NCBI RefSeq assembly: GCF_001308875.1
Contig: NZ_KQ465113.1
Location: forward strand, 62,001 to 126,000
Source: Lysinibacillus sp. ZYM-1
Lineage (GTDB): Bacteria > Bacillota > Bacilli > Bacillales_A > Planococcaceae
DNA length: 64,000 nucleotides
Direction: 5' to 3'
Made by a program: the position numbers and the translations under genes. A model generated the notes under the pieces. That model made no database searches. It saw nothing but the letters and a program-made list of their open reading frames with translations, and was not told the DNA's origin. Shown here one piece after another: positions 54,840 through 64,000 of the stretch (its first letter is position 1; the number at the start of each line of letters is the position of its first letter).

Positions 54840-57083
54840 TTACTTTTTAACTTTTACATAACTGCTATAAACATAACCCGTTTTCTCTTTATAAGAAATT
54901 TTGTACCAGCCTTGTTCTTCCCCTAAAATCGTTATTTCAGTATTTTTTGAAATTGTGCCATATACTTTTCCTACGTTCGATGGTTTCGAACGAACATTTA
55001 AGTGATGTGCTGTCACAATGCCTTTAGTTGGTTGTGGTTTAGTGACAGGAGGCTTTGATTTATCTGGTGCTGGTTTGCCTGGATTTGCTGGTTTTTCTAC
55101 TGGCTTATCTGTTTCTTTATCTTGCTCAGCTTTAGAGTTATTGATTGCCTTTACTAGCTTTTGATAAAATTCACCTGTCGTTTTTACTCCATTAAATTGG
55201 CTTTCTTTAACGTTGGCTTTTGCTGCTAGCTCTGCTATTTCTTCTTTTGTTATGGCATCCTTGACATTAATAGATGCAATATTTGTATATTTTCCATCTT
55301 CCGTAGTAGGAATTGCTAAAATGTCTTTGTTGATTAATTCCACAACAGCAGCACGAGTTGGTGATTTTGTATCGACACCGATAATTTTCCAGTTATTTTG
55401 GATTACTGGCTCATAAACACCGTTCATCTCTTCTTTCAGGTATCGAATTGCTAGATTACGAATTGTCCCACCTGTTTCCCCATAAGCACTTTCATCTTTA
55501 GAGGACCAAGTCATATTGAACTTACGCCCTTCAAGCGCCTGACCTTTTGATACGAGAAAATCCATTCTATATGCGTTCATACCAAGCTTTAAATGATCTT
55601 CCATTTTAATTGGCGTTCCATCCAATTTGCGAAGATTTTTGATTCTGTTGCCTGGCTGCTCAGTTAAATCAATATCATACTTTACATGACCAAAATAGTC
55701 ATTTGTACTATATTTCGATGAACGTCTTGTTTTATCAAAACTAATCGTTACATCTCCATCTCGTGAGCTATTAAAATAGCCAACAGCCCATTCCATATAA
55801 TCTTTTAAATCTTTTCCTGTTACTTCATAAACAGATACTTCTCCGCCAGCAAATTGATAATTATAGGCAATATCCTTTTTCTTAATAGGACCTATATCCA
55901 AAGAAGCTTTGTCATTATCAATCTGATGCGCTACTACATCAGCCTTACTATAATGCAGCATTACCTCATGGAAGAAGTCTGATAAAGGCGTTTCTTGGAT
56001 GTGTACTGTAGGAATTCCCTTAATTTCATTTTTCGGGACAAGATTTGTTCCTTTCAGCTGTGCCACTTCGATATTAGCATCTTCACGGGCAAACTCATGG
56101 TATGGCTTCAATATTTCTTCTAGTTCTTTATCAGATTCAACAAATGTGCCATCTTCGTTCTTTACCGGAATAGCCGAAGCATCTTTTTCTTTTAGCACTA
56201 ATTGTTCGCCTTGGCGAGTAAATGTTAAATCAATTCGTGAAATATGTGTTCCATATTTATTAGGCTCTGTTATAAAAACGCCATTCACATCTTCTTTATT
56301 AATCAAAACATGATTATGACCTGCAAAAATAGCTGTTAGCTCTGGAATGGCATTAGCCATCTCCTTTACGCCAGTCCCTGGAATACCATTTTCATTTTCC
56401 AGACCCATATGCATGAGGCCAATCATGACATCTACTTTACCCTCTAATTCTTTGACGGCTTTTTTAGTCTCTTCAATTGGATTTTTGACAACTAATCCAT
56501 CTAGATGATCCGTGCCCTTTTCATACTCTGTAATCAGTGGCGTTACCATCCCGATAACGCCGATTTTTACCCCTTCACGTTCAATAATTGTATATGCAGG
56601 TAAATAACGCTCTCCATTTTCTTTATAAACATTACCAGCTAGTCTTGTACCATTAAATTGGCTAGAAACTTTATCAAGGATATCTAAACCGAAGTTGAAC
56701 TCATGGTTTCCATATGTCCAAGCCTCATAGCCCATTTCATTAGCAGCAACCATCATTGGTGATTGTGGCTGATCATTGAATAGTTCTGCAGAATTATCCT
56801 GTATTAAATCTCCATTTTCCAACAAGATTGTATTTGGATTATCGTTACGAATATCTTTGATAATTGTATATAATTGCGTTAAACTTCCTGTGAGATTTGG
56901 GCCATCCACCGCATAATCCCAAGGCATAGAACGGCCATGAATATCGGATGTAGCGAGGAGTGTAATATGAATATCTTTATCTTCCTCTTGTGCATTTGCA
57001 GGGGTTTGCGTAAAGAAAATCCCTGTTGCCAGTATTAAGGCCACCATACTTAGTATAGATATAACTTTTTTAAATTTACTCAT
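54840..57083 (-). CDS. Secreted 5'-nucleotidase/2',3'-cyclic phosphodiesterase with C-terminal SH3 domain
   Basis: 747 residues: signal peptide cleaved after ANA (about 31); calcineurin-like metallophosphoesterase (ATSDIHGR, ENGDLIQD, YGNHEFNFG, GLMHMG, AGHNHV), 5'-nucleotidase C-terminal domain (about 340-570), a Pro/Lys-rich linker (about 655-690) and a bacterial SH3 domain (about 690-747) that would bind cell wall. Resembles YfkN-type enzymes. It would salvage phosphate or nucleosides outside the cell. The 280-base upstream gap contains an inverted repeat. Confidence 0.9.
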   Translation of the reverse strand: MSKFKKVISILSMVALILATGIFFTQTPANAQEEDKDIHITLLATSDIHGRSMPWDYAVDGPNLTGSLTQLYTIIKDIRNDNPNTILLENGDLIQDNSAELFNDQPQSPMMVAANEMGYEAWTYGNHEFNFGLDILDKVSSQFNGTRLAGNVYKENGERYLPAYTIIEREGVKIGVIGMVTPLITEYEKGTDHLDGLVVKNPIEETKKAVKELEGKVDVMIGLMHMGLENENGIPGTGVKEMANAIPELTAIFAGHNHVLINKEDVNGVFITEPNKYGTHISRIDLTFTRQGEQLVLKEKDASAIPVKNEDGTFVESDKELEEILKPYHEFAREDANIEVAQLKGTNLVPKNEIKGIPTVHIQETPLSDFFHEVMLHYSKADVVAHQIDNDKASLDIGPIKKKDIAYNYQFAGGEVSVYEVTGKDLKDYMEWAVGYFNSSRDGDVTISFDKTRRSSKYSTNDYFGHVKYDIDLTEQPGNRIKNLRKLDGTPIKMEDHLKLGMNAYRMDFLVSKGQALEGRKFNMTWSSKDESAYGETGGTIRNLAIRYLKEEMNGVYEPVIQNNWKIIGVDTKSPTRAAVVELINKDILAIPTTEDGKYTNIASINVKDAITKEEIAELAAKANVKESQFNGVKTTGEFYQKLVKAINNSKAEQDKETDKPVEKPANPGKPAPDKSKPPVTKPQPTKGIVTAHHLNVRSKPSNVGKVYGTISKNTEITILGEEQGWYKISYKEKTGYVYSSYVKVKK

Positions 57084-57239
57084 TTCCTAGTTTTCTCCCT
57101 TTAATTCTGAATTTTAAGATTCCTACCCAGTTTAGCATTTATGGTGATGGTCATCCAGGTAAAATTAATCATAAAAGTAATAATATTGCATAGTTTTAAC
57201 AAATTTCAGTGTGATTAAGGGGAAAAAAGCTATAGTAAA

Positions 57240-57278
57240 GGGATATTCAACAAGCGTTTAACGCCCGTTCAATACCCC
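57240..57278. repeat. Imperfect inverted repeat upstream of the nucleotidase gene
   Basis: GGGATATT-C-AACAAGCGT pairs with ACGCCCGTT-C-AATACCCC around a short loop, with one mismatch and some wobble pairs, in the 280-base gap upstream of the gene. Neither strand has a strong T-run, so it could be an operator or an RNA leader structure. Confidence 0.6.
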
Positions 57279-57363
57279 TAATTTAGAAATGTAATCATGT
57301 TATGACATAGATAATATCTGATTATTAAGATTTACATGACAATTATTTTTAGGATTCACCTAG

Positions 57364-58623
57364 TCATTGTAGATCTGCTTTCATGTGCTTTTCCTTTAAA
57401 AACAGCACTCCTATCAAACCGATGACGGAGAATATGACTGGTGAAATGAAACCATAATAGTAACCATCACTTAAATTGCCAGTAGCAGCTTGAAAATGAT
57501 CTAAAATATAGCCGAAAATAATCGGAAGCAATGCAGCACTTAGAAAGCCTCCTGTATTGGCAAACCCAGAAACAATGCCAGATTCAGTGATAGGGAAAGT
57601 TTGACGTACAGCCGCAAAGGTCAAAGCACTTGCGCCATAGCCAAAGCCAATAAAAAAGAATAGTACAATAAGCCAGAAGATTGACGGATGCCCTTTCCAT
57701 AAAAGAAATGAAAACCAGCTCAATAAAACAGCCATATGAACAACAATATAGGGCCTTTTAATCGATCCTAACCACCCTGCTATCCAACTCATTAAAGGAG
57801 CTCCTAAAAGCGCCCCAATAAGTCCTATCATAATCAGCTGGCTTGCCTCTGAACGTGTCATCTCATACATATTAATTCCATAGGGCACAGCCCACGAACT
57901 AATAAAGCCAACATAGCCCCCGACAACCCCAAAATGACAAAAAAATAAAGCCCAAGCTTGTCGATTCGAAAATATTCTCCGTAATAAAACGGCCGTTTTT
58001 TCACGTTGTATCACCTCAGCTTCAACTACCGGTTTAGCTGGAAAGATACGTTTCGTATTTTTAACAAGCACAAAATAAAGAAGCACACCACATAAACATA
58101 ATAAGAGTCCTGTTGAAAAAAAAGAAATTCTCCAACCAAATAAAAGGATCAAAGTGGCAAAAGGAACTGTCGCCAATAAGAAGCCCAGACTCCCTGTCAT
58201 ACCAACAAAGCCAATTAAACGAACAAACTCCTTTTTCTGAAACCATTGCGCCAAAATGAGCACCATATTCACCCATATGGTCGCATCTCCTACTCCCGTA
58301 AGTATTCTAGAAAAAAATAGGACGAATTCATGTGTACCTAGACTATAAAGAATTGTCCCTAGCCCCGTAAGTGTGGCACCAATGATAAGAAAAAAGTTCG
58401 GCCCAAACCGATCAGCTAAAATCCCCATCGGAATTTGCAAACTTGTGTACACAAAAAATTGGATACTCGTTAATAGCCCGATCGTCGATGCCGTCACACC
58501 AAAATCCGTCATCAATTGGTCTGTAATTAACCCTGGAGCGGTTCGTTGACTTGCCATTAACAAATAAGTAAACAATACAGCAACAAATACAATCCATCTG
58601 TACCTGTGACGTTGTTTGTCCAA
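57364..58623 (-). CDS. MFS transporter
   Basis: 419 residues with twelve predicted helices and the MFS loop motif GILADRFGPN (between helices 2 and 3). Pattern suggests an uptake or efflux permease of the ACS/nitrate-sialate-like type, but substrate is unknown. TTG start with AGGAG nine bases upstream. The amidase gene lies 168 bases upstream behind its own terminator, so they form separate units. Confidence 0.85.
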   Translation of the reverse strand: MDKQRHRYRWIVFVAVLFTYLLMASQRTAPGLITDQLMTDFGVTASTIGLLTSIQFFVYTSLQIPMGILADRFGPNFFLIIGATLTGLGTILYSLGTHEFVLFFSRILTGVGDATIWVNMVLILAQWFQKKEFVRLIGFVGMTGSLGFLLATVPFATLILLFGWRISFFSTGLLLCLCGVLLYFVLVKNTKRIFPAKPVVEAEVIQREKTAVLLRRIFSNRQAWALFFCHFGVVGGYVGFISSWAVPYGINMYEMTRSEASQLIMIGLIGALLGAPLMSWIAGWLGSIKRPYIVVHMAVLLSWFSFLLWKGHPSIFWLIVLFFFIGFGYGASALTFAAVRQTFPITESGIVSGFANTGGFLSAALLPIIFGYILDHFQAATGNLSDGYYYGFISPVIFSVIGLIGVLFLKEKHMKADLQ

Positions 58624-58735
58624 TAATCACTACTCCTATTAGCTTTTATTTTATGTATATGAATCTTGGGTTGGGGTGAAGACCTGTTTTTGAAGAAGTG
58701 TACTAGGTAAATGACAAATCTTGTATAGTCACCAT

Positions 58736-58782
58736 TAAAAGAAAACGCACCAAGTCTATCTTATGGAATGACTGGGTGCGTT
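58736..58782 (-). terminator. Rho-independent terminator after the amidase gene
   Basis: AACGCACCAAGTC pairs with GACTGGGTGCGTT with one wobble; T-run on the minus strand. Confidence 0.85.
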
Positions 58783-58791
58783 CATACTAAA

Positions 58792-60255
58792 TTATACTAC
58801 TGGCTGAGGCTGTGCTTCGCTCACATGTACTGGTGGCTTACGATCTTTCCAAGGGATCGCTTCTTCTAACTGTCTACCAAGTTGTAATAATGTCAATTCA
58901 TCTGCAAATTTACCTGTCATTTGTAGACCAATGGGTAAGCCTGATTTACTTTCTGCTAACGGCAAGGATAATGAAGGCTGACCAGTAGCATTGAATAAAT
59001 TTGTAAACGGCGCATATGTGAAAATTTGCTCCGTCCATTCAACAGCTGAAATATTAGGATTATTCGCATTTAATTCGCCAATTTTAGCAGGAAGTGTGCC
59101 GATTGTTGGGCTCAATAAAATGTCGTAATCTTCAAAGAAGCCTGCTACTTGACGCGAAACAAGTGCATTTATATTTATTGCTTCCAATAATTCAGATGCT
59201 TTTAAATTACCGCCATATTCATAGCATTTCCAAATGGCCGCTTCAATATTGTCTGGGGAAACTGCTTTTCCAGTCCCTTCTGCGGCACCCTTAATCATTT
59301 TATAAATATTGGCTGTCCATATATCGACCGTCGCCTTTGTAAATGTCGCTTGTTCATATTTCGGACGCGCTTCCACTACTTCGTGCCCTAGGTCCTTTAA
59401 AACATGAACTGTTTTATGAACAGCCTCAATGCATTCCGGGTCTACAAATGCGCCAGAATTTGCTTCCGTTGTCCATGCGATTTTTAAAGGACGTACTTTT
59501 TCATTAATTAGTTGTCCATACGGTGCATGTGTTACTTCTAATTTTGAATAACTCCCTAAATCAGGTCCTGCTACTTGATCCAGTAAAACGGCTGTATCGC
59601 GAATTGTCCGGGTAACCGCAAATTCAATCGCAATACCATTTAAAGGCTCGCTATTAAATGGACCAGTAGGAACTCTTCCCCTTGTTGGCTTTAATCCAAC
59701 TAACCCACTGCAAGATGCGGGAATACGAATAGAGCCACCCCCATCATTTGCATGAGCAATTGGTACAATACCACTTGCCACAGCTGCTGCTGATCCACCA
59801 CTCGAACCACCTGGACTATGATTTAAGTTCCACGGATTACGTGTGGCACCATAAATAACTGCTTCAGTCGCTGCATTATAACCAAACTCAGGTGTGGTCG
59901 TAGTCCCTGCCAAAATTAAACCAGCTTTTCTAAAACGCGTCATTAATTCACTATCAACTGGTATAACCGTATTTTCGCCTATACGGCTCCCCATACTATG
60001 CGGGACACCTTCTGCATGTAATACAAGCTCTTTAATTAAAAATGGAACACCTGCAAACGGGGCATTTTTATCAACTTTCTCAATCGCTTTGTCAGCTTGC
60101 TCTTCTAATACACTGACTACCGCATTAAGAGATGGGTTTACTTTTTCTATTCCTTCTAACGCTAGCTTCTTGAGCTCTTGTGGTGTTACCTCTTTTGATT
60201 TTACTAGTTCTGCTAACCCAATTGCGTCATATGAAGCATACTCTTGTAAATTCAT
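58792..60255 (-). CDS. Amidase signature-family enzyme
   Basis: 487 residues. Ser-cisSer-Lys hydrolase of the GatA/amidase family: Lys in PFLIKELVL and the Gly/Ser-rich nucleophile region PGGSSGGSAAAVASG. It is not GatA by context because no gatB/gatC is nearby. Substrate unknown; 6-aminohexanoate-cyclic-dimer hydrolase-like enzymes have a similar layout. Divergent from the LuxR-type regulator, which may control it. Confidence 0.88.
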   Translation of the reverse strand: MNLQEYASYDAIGLAELVKSKEVTPQELKKLALEGIEKVNPSLNAVVSVLEEQADKAIEKVDKNAPFAGVPFLIKELVLHAEGVPHSMGSRIGENTVIPVDSELMTRFRKAGLILAGTTTTPEFGYNAATEAVIYGATRNPWNLNHSPGGSSGGSAAAVASGIVPIAHANDGGGSIRIPASCSGLVGLKPTRGRVPTGPFNSEPLNGIAIEFAVTRTIRDTAVLLDQVAGPDLGSYSKLEVTHAPYGQLINEKVRPLKIAWTTEANSGAFVDPECIEAVHKTVHVLKDLGHEVVEARPKYEQATFTKATVDIWTANIYKMIKGAAEGTGKAVSPDNIEAAIWKCYEYGGNLKASELLEAININALVSRQVAGFFEDYDILLSPTIGTLPAKIGELNANNPNISAVEWTEQIFTYAPFTNLFNATGQPSLSLPLAESKSGLPIGLQMTGKFADELTLLQLGRQLEEAIPWKDRKPPVHVSEAQPQPVV

Positions 60256-60384
60256 ATCATCACCTCATGTAGAATTATCTTACAACTATAATGTACTGAA
60301 TATTCTCATATTTTTATATTACCCAAAAGGATAATTGTTCTCAGAGTAGAATATAAGTGCTTAATAGAGAAATGAGGTGTTTTC

Positions 60385-61116
60385 ATGTTTTATGGAAGTG
60401 ATGTAGAAAAAATTCTTAAAGCTAGTTATCATATTTCCAATATGAATGTGAAACAGAGTAATGAGCGTTTTAAACATGAACTACTGCATACGTTAAATCA
60501 ACATCTCGGTTATCATCATATGTTATTTTGGGAAATGGCCAATAACGAATTAAATGCACCTGTACTTTTTAATATCGAGGTTCATACGATTAATGAATAT
60601 TTACACCTTTATAAAAATTTTGATCCACTACATCCTCAAAATATAGATACACAACATGCCATTCAGTTGCTAAATAACAATAAAGCCATGTGCCTACAAA
60701 AACAAACGCATTATAAAGAAGTATTTTTGAGAGAAAATTGTTATGAAGATGAAATGGCGATGTATTTGAAAATAGACGATAAACATGTAGCTGTAATCGG
60801 CTTTTTAAGAAAAATTGGCGAAAAGTTATTTAATGAAAAGGATATTTTAATGTTAGTGTATTTAAAAAGAAATATAGAAAATATATACGCCTTACATTTA
60901 TATTCACAGCCTTCTATACGGTTTGAAATGACAGCACGAGAAAAAGAAGTTTTGAATTTTGTTTCCAAAGGCATGAAAAATGTGGAGATTGCTCAGCAAT
61001 TAATCGTCAGTGAAAATACAATCAAAAAACATCTTCAAAACCTCTATCGAAAATTTCAAGTAACGAATCGTACCCAGTTGCTAGCTAAATGTTTGAAATA
61101 TATTGACCATGTTTAA
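60385..61116 (+). CDS. LuxR-family transcriptional regulator
   Basis: 243 residues: N-terminal GAF-like sensory part (about 15-165), C-terminal LuxR helix-turn-helix (MTAREKEVLNFVSKGMKNVE and SENTIKKHLQNLYRKF, about 180-240). No receiver domain, so it likely responds to a bound small molecule. Divergent from the amidase gene, 129 bases away. GAGGTG precedes the ATG. Confidence 0.85.
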   Translation: MFYGSDVEKILKASYHISNMNVKQSNERFKHELLHTLNQHLGYHHMLFWEMANNELNAPVLFNIEVHTINEYLHLYKNFDPLHPQNIDTQHAIQLLNNNKAMCLQKQTHYKEVFLRENCYEDEMAMYLKIDDKHVAVIGFLRKIGEKLFNEKDILMLVYLKRNIENIYALHLYSQPSIRFEMTAREKEVLNFVSKGMKNVEIAQQLIVSENTIKKHLQNLYRKFQVTNRTQLLAKCLKYIDHV

Positions 61117-61431
61117 TAATTGGAATCTGAAGTTTTTTAACTAATACACTATCTAAAAATACGAAAGGACCGAAACCCTATACTCCTATTGGTTTCGGTC
61201 TTTTTTTGCCTATGTACTTTTTAACTTAGAATTATTTGTTAATGGATGGTTAAAAAACAAGTAAACTGGATGGTCATAAAAATGATAAACCCTTTATTAT
61301 TAGACATGTGGGTAACTTAATTTCCTCACAGAGCTATTTAGAATAGAAACATAGCTTTCAAGTTTTAAAAAGTGACAATGTCATATCACCTATTTTCAGA
61401 AACATATCTTGAAGCCGGAGATGATATATTT
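61117..61431. other. Intergenic region between the LuxR gene and deoC
   Basis: 315 bases with the LuxR-gene terminator (61165-61207) and the deoC promoter region. No small gene or known leader was recognised. Confidence 0.5.
61165..61207 (+). terminator. Rho-independent terminator after the LuxR-family gene
   Basis: Stem GACCGAAACC / GGTTTCGGTC followed by seven T. Confidence 0.93.
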
Positions 61432-62079
61432 ATGGACTATGCAAAACTAGTAGACCACACATTACTTTCACCTAATACGACCGAAAAGGAAATCATTCAA
61501 TTATGCCAAGAAGCAATCCAATATGGCTTCGCATCTGTATGCGTGAATCCTGCATGGGTAAGCTTATCTGCAGAACTATTACGTAAATCGGATGTGAATG
61601 TATGCACAGTAATAGGCTTTCCTTTAGGTGCAAACACGACCGAAACGAAAGTCTTTGAGACTATAAATGCAATTGGTAACGGGGCTACAGAAATAGATGT
61701 CGTAATGAATATTGCAGAATTAAAAAATAACAAAAACAATATGCTAGTCGAAAAAGAAATTTCAATGATTGTAAACGCTGCAAAAGAAAAAGCGCTTGTA
61801 AAAGTGATTATAGAAGCATGTCTATTAACAAATGAAGAAAAAGTACGTGCATGCGAAATATCTGTAAAAGCGGGCGCCGATTATCTTAAAACCTCCACAG
61901 GTTTTTCTCTGCACGGAGCAACTGTTGAAGATGTTGCGATAATGAGACAAGCAGTTGGACCAAATGTTGGAGTAAAAGCTTCAGGCGGTGTCAGTAACAT
62001 TGATGATATCAAATTAATGATAGATGCAGGTGCATCGAGAATAGGCACTAGTTCTGCTGTAAAAATATTTGATTTATAG
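61432..62079 (+). CDS. deoC: Deoxyribose-phosphate aldolase
   Basis: Cleaves 2-deoxyribose-5-phosphate to glyceraldehyde-3-phosphate and acetaldehyde in deoxynucleoside breakdown. 215 residues; Schiff-base Lys in [21 protein letters not shown] and [12 protein letters not shown] 61432 has GGAGATG upstream and gives the family start [12 protein letters not shown]; an in-frame ATG at 61372 would add a foreign-looking tail. No other deo genes are nearby. Confidence 0.95.
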   Translation: MDYAKLVDHTLLSPNTTEKEIIQLCQEAIQYGFASVCVNPAWVSLSAELLRKSDVNVCTVIGFPLGANTTETKVFETINAIGNGATEIDVVMNIAELKNNKNNMLVEKEISMIVNAAKEKALVKVIIEACLLTNEEKVRACEISVKAGADYLKTSTGFSLHGATVEDVAIMRQAVGPNVGVKASGGVSNIDDIKLMIDAGASRIGTSSAVKIFDL

Positions 62080-62110
62080 TATGCAATAATTTAAGTATCA
62101 ATAAAAAGTG

Positions 62111-62136
62111 AAAAAACCGTCTTAAAAGGCGGTTTT
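62111..62136 (+). terminator. Probable terminator after deoC
   Basis: AAAACCGTC / GGCGGTTTT with one wobble pair and a short T-run, about 32 bases past the stop. Confidence 0.7.
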
Positions 62137-62187
62137 AGTTCACTTTGACATATGCATAAATTTAGTTCACTTTGACATATGCATAAA
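62134..62187. repeat. Perfect 27-base tandem duplication
   Basis: The 27-base unit beginning TTTAGTTCACTTTGACATAT at 62134-62160 is repeated exactly at 62161-62187 with no spacer. It follows the deoC terminator and lies downstream of the alpha/beta hydrolase stop. The unit contains ATATGCAT. Confidence 0.9.
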
Positions 62188-62296
62188 AATTAACTTCACT
62201 GAGGCTTTACGTTCAGTTGTTGACTCGTTCTCACCTTCCAAATTTAGGCGGACATCTTCCTGACCGTTATTGAATGAAGGTCCTTTCTCAGTACAT

Positions 62297-63238
62297 TCAG
62301 TTTACCTCTTTCATAAATTCTCTGAAGTTTTCAACGATTTCTTTTGCTTTCGTACGATATAAATAATGATCCCCATCAAATGTCATCACTTGCCCATATA
62401 CAGAATCTTTTATCTGTTTTTCATGCTCTGGCACCCATCTATCAGTGACTGGATGATTCGCTTGTATAAAGAAAATAACAGGAAGATTTTTTGGGAATGA
62501 TAGTTTTTCAGCCGCTTTAAAATTTTCATACATAACTTCAGCTTCATTTAACTGAGTGGAGTTATACATGTTTTTGTGCTTAAGCATTCTCAATTGTTCC
62601 TTTGTTTTTTCATCATATGATAGTTCGGCGTACGGGTCATCACCTAGCTTCACTTGCAATCTAGCTAAACCCGATTGTTTAAGAAATTTAATAGTTCTGA
62701 TGATGGAAGAACCAATCTTTTTCTCACTGATCGACGGGACACTGCTATCGAGCCCAACAAATGCACTCACTTCATTTGAATATGTATTCACATAATCCAG
62801 TCCATAAAGACCCGAAATTGAGTGACCCATTAGAATATACCGCTCAATATGAAGCTGCTGTAAAGCTTCATGCACTTCACTAACAATATTCTCTGTACTC
62901 CGTTCCTTCTCAGTAAAATCACTTAACCCATAACCAAATGGCTCAACGACAACAACCTTGTAAAATGGAGACAATTCATCTACTAATGGTTGAAAATCAA
63001 GTCCTGGTGCCGGTGTTCCATAGCCAGGTAGAAGCACGACAGTTTCCTCGCCTTCCCCTTGAATAAAGACATTCATATTTTTCCCATCTACTGTTACAGA
63101 CTGACCATACGTTTCTATTTTCCCTTGCTCCATTTTGCTATAGACAATATTGACTAGGAAAACAATCGCTAAAAAAAGTAATATGGCGATAACTAAACCT
63201 GCTATGATTTTACTTATAATGATTATCGTTTTTTTCAT
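62297..63238 (-). CDS. Membrane-anchored alpha/beta hydrolase
   Basis: 313 residues: N-terminal membrane helix (about 8-33), then an alpha/beta hydrolase fold with oxyanion motif LLPGYGTPAPG, nucleophile elbow GHSISG and a C-terminal His in FDGDHYLYRT. Substrate unknown. No obvious strong ribosome site at the ATG. The gene stands alone. Confidence 0.82.
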   Translation of the reverse strand: MKKTIIIISKIIAGLVIAILLFLAIVFLVNIVYSKMEQGKIETYGQSVTVDGKNMNVFIQGEGEETVVLLPGYGTPAPGLDFQPLVDELSPFYKVVVVEPFGYGLSDFTEKERSTENIVSEVHEALQQLHIERYILMGHSISGLYGLDYVNTYSNEVSAFVGLDSSVPSISEKKIGSSIIRTIKFLKQSGLARLQVKLGDDPYAELSYDEKTKEQLRMLKHKNMYNSTQLNEAEVMYENFKAAEKLSFPKNLPVIFFIQANHPVTDRWVPEHEKQIKDSVYGQVMTFDGDHYLYRTKAKEIVENFREFMKEVN

Positions 63239-63862
63239 TCTGTTTGCACGAAGGTTTAGAACGGCAAGTGAAGCCGTTTTCTACTTTGGTCTCGTGCCAC
63301 TCCTCCTTTTCGTTATCAACTTCGCATCTTCACTCACATCTGAGTATTCCGGTCACTTTCTTAAACCGTTTAGGATAGCTTATAAAATGAAGATGTACTC
63401 CCTATGACAACAATATGAACGGAGTATGAACAAATAAAAAATGTTACGGCGTCATATGTGAGAAAGTTTTACATATGGGGCCGTTACATTGTGGGGTTGT
63501 TACTATAATTTGGATGTAGTTATTCTTTCGGGGATGCAATAGGCAAAGTGGAAATGAAAGTGGTCCTTTGCCGACCTTTATGATGAATCGATTCAATCGT
63601 TTAATAATGGCAAGTCCCATACTGATATCAGCATTCTTATTCTTACTTAAGTATCAATAGTCTAAAATCAAATTAAGTATACAGCTCTGCCGTCCTGGGT
63701 GTTGCTGGAGGTGTGGGTGGTTTGAACATGAAAATTGATTTACTAAATGCTAGTTTGACTGACTAATAATTTAATTTTAAATAAATGGTTTATTAATAAC
63801 TTGATTAATCATTTAATAAAGATAATAAAAAATCTCTAGTTTGGATTATTTCACTATTTTCT
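63239..63862. other. Low-coding-content region near the right edge
   Basis: 624 bases without a supportable gene. It contains a long hairpin (63440-63490) and a 58-codon minus-strand frame (about 63638 to 63462, beginning MGLAIIKRLNRFI) that lacks a ribosome site and ends inside the hairpin; it could be a decayed gene end but is not called. Confidence 0.4.
63431..63490 (-). terminator. Long imperfect hairpin with minus-strand T-run
   Basis: Arms of about 19 bases (ATGTTACGGCGTCATATGT at 63441-63459 and ACATATGGGGCCGTTACAT at 63471-63489, three mismatches). On the minus strand it is followed by TTTTTTATTT. It looks like a terminator for something transcribed leftward from the right, insulating the hydrolase gene. 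Confidence 0.65.
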
Positions 63863-64000
63863 TTATTCAAAGAGAAAATTTGTATTATATGCATCAATCA
63901 AACTTACAAACTCTGTGTCTATTTCGCGATTATAATTAATCGTAAATTTCATCATCATCCCTGGGTTTATTCTTTTAGTACCAGTTGCATTATTACTACA
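63863..64000 (-). CDS. Possible C-terminal end of a gene running off the window
   Basis: A minus-strand frame open from the window edge to TAA at 63863, 45 codons ending NREIDTEFVSLIDAYNTNFLFE. Too short to recognise; called only as a possible partial gene. The long hairpin further downstream with a minus-strand T-run would fit as its terminator. Confidence 0.35.
   Translation of the reverse strand, partial: CSNNATGTKRINPGMMMKFTINYNREIDTEFVSLIDAYNTNFLFE

Noticed and set aside
61372-61431. N-terminal extension of deoC from an earlier ATG
   Set aside because: The 20 extra residues do not fit the aldolase family, and GGAGATG marks the ATG at 61432.
63150-63407. 85-residue plus-strand open frame with a hydrophobic start
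   Set aside because: It lies largely antisense to the start of the alpha/beta hydrolase gene and has no ribosome site; the hydrophobic segment mirrors the membrane helix codons.
63462-63638. 58-codon minus-strand frame beginning MGLAIIKRLNRFI
   Set aside because: No ribosome site, low complexity, and the frame ends inside a hairpin; not enough to call a gene or an insertion-sequence remnant.

Overview
The window looks like chromosomal DNA of a low-GC, endospore-forming Firmicute of the Bacillaceae/Planococcaceae type, most likely Lysinibacillus or a close relative. The evidence is the base composition, strong GGAGG-type ribosome sites, Bacillus-like gene order (metNIQ, yusE, yusF, gcvH, yusI, fadE, fadA, fadN; sufC-sufD), a CwlJ-type spore cortex hydrolase, an S-layer-homology protein and a SigO/RsoA-like split sigma factor. 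All functions are read from sequence motifs and remembered family sequences; no database search was run.

Layout. 1-2045: end of the suf Fe-S operon (sufC, partial sufD). 2570-3472: GltC-like LysR regulator. 3499-18022: two consecutive minus-strand operons for an extracellular polysaccharide. Operon A (18022 to 11510) has four genes joined by ATGA overlaps: degenerate GGDEF plus pseudo-receiver, membrane HEAT protein, GT2 synthase and a large glycosidase-like protein. Operon B (10971 to 3499) has five genes: nucleotide-sugar dehydrogenase, twin-NodB lipoprotein, PilZ-GT2 synthase, membrane NodB-like protein and a GH18-like lipoprotein. An intact PilZ motif beside a non-catalytic GGDEF-like module suggests c-di-GMP control. 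18285-21078: metNIQ under a SAM-I riboswitch. 21134-28534: thioredoxin-like, Toprim, gcvH, ArsC/Spx-like and the fatty-acid beta-oxidation genes fadE, fadA, fadN with a FadR-type operator. 28904-31878: thioredoxin-like protein, C39-like protein, 5'-3' exonuclease and ureohydrolase.

32149-42126: a third surface-polysaccharide operon (priming sugar transferase, GT4, two FemAB/CelD-type acyltransferase-like proteins, deacetylase), then an OsmC protein, a Na/Pi cotransporter, a protein with a NUMOD4-like motif and a second CelD-type paralog. 42260-47274: KstD-like flavoprotein, ZIP transporter, SLH protein and 3-hydroxyacyl-CoA dehydrogenase. 47324-48403: two-part sigma factor (RsoA-like and SigO-like) with a divergent YvrJ-like small gene. 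48514-51877: small membrane protein, GNAT, pyridoxal kinase with a divergent ECF S-component, cwlJ and a YdbC/PC4-like protein. 52244-54665: McrBC restriction system. 54840-63238: secreted 5'-nucleotidase, MFS transporter, amidase, LuxR regulator, deoC and an alpha/beta hydrolase. After 63240 there is little coding signal except a possible gene end at the right edge.

The most original candidate is the 3.5-18 kb polysaccharide locus, in which several domains keep their fold signature but have lost catalytic residues. The split-sigma locus is the second. No tRNA, rRNA, CRISPR array or intact insertion sequence was seen.
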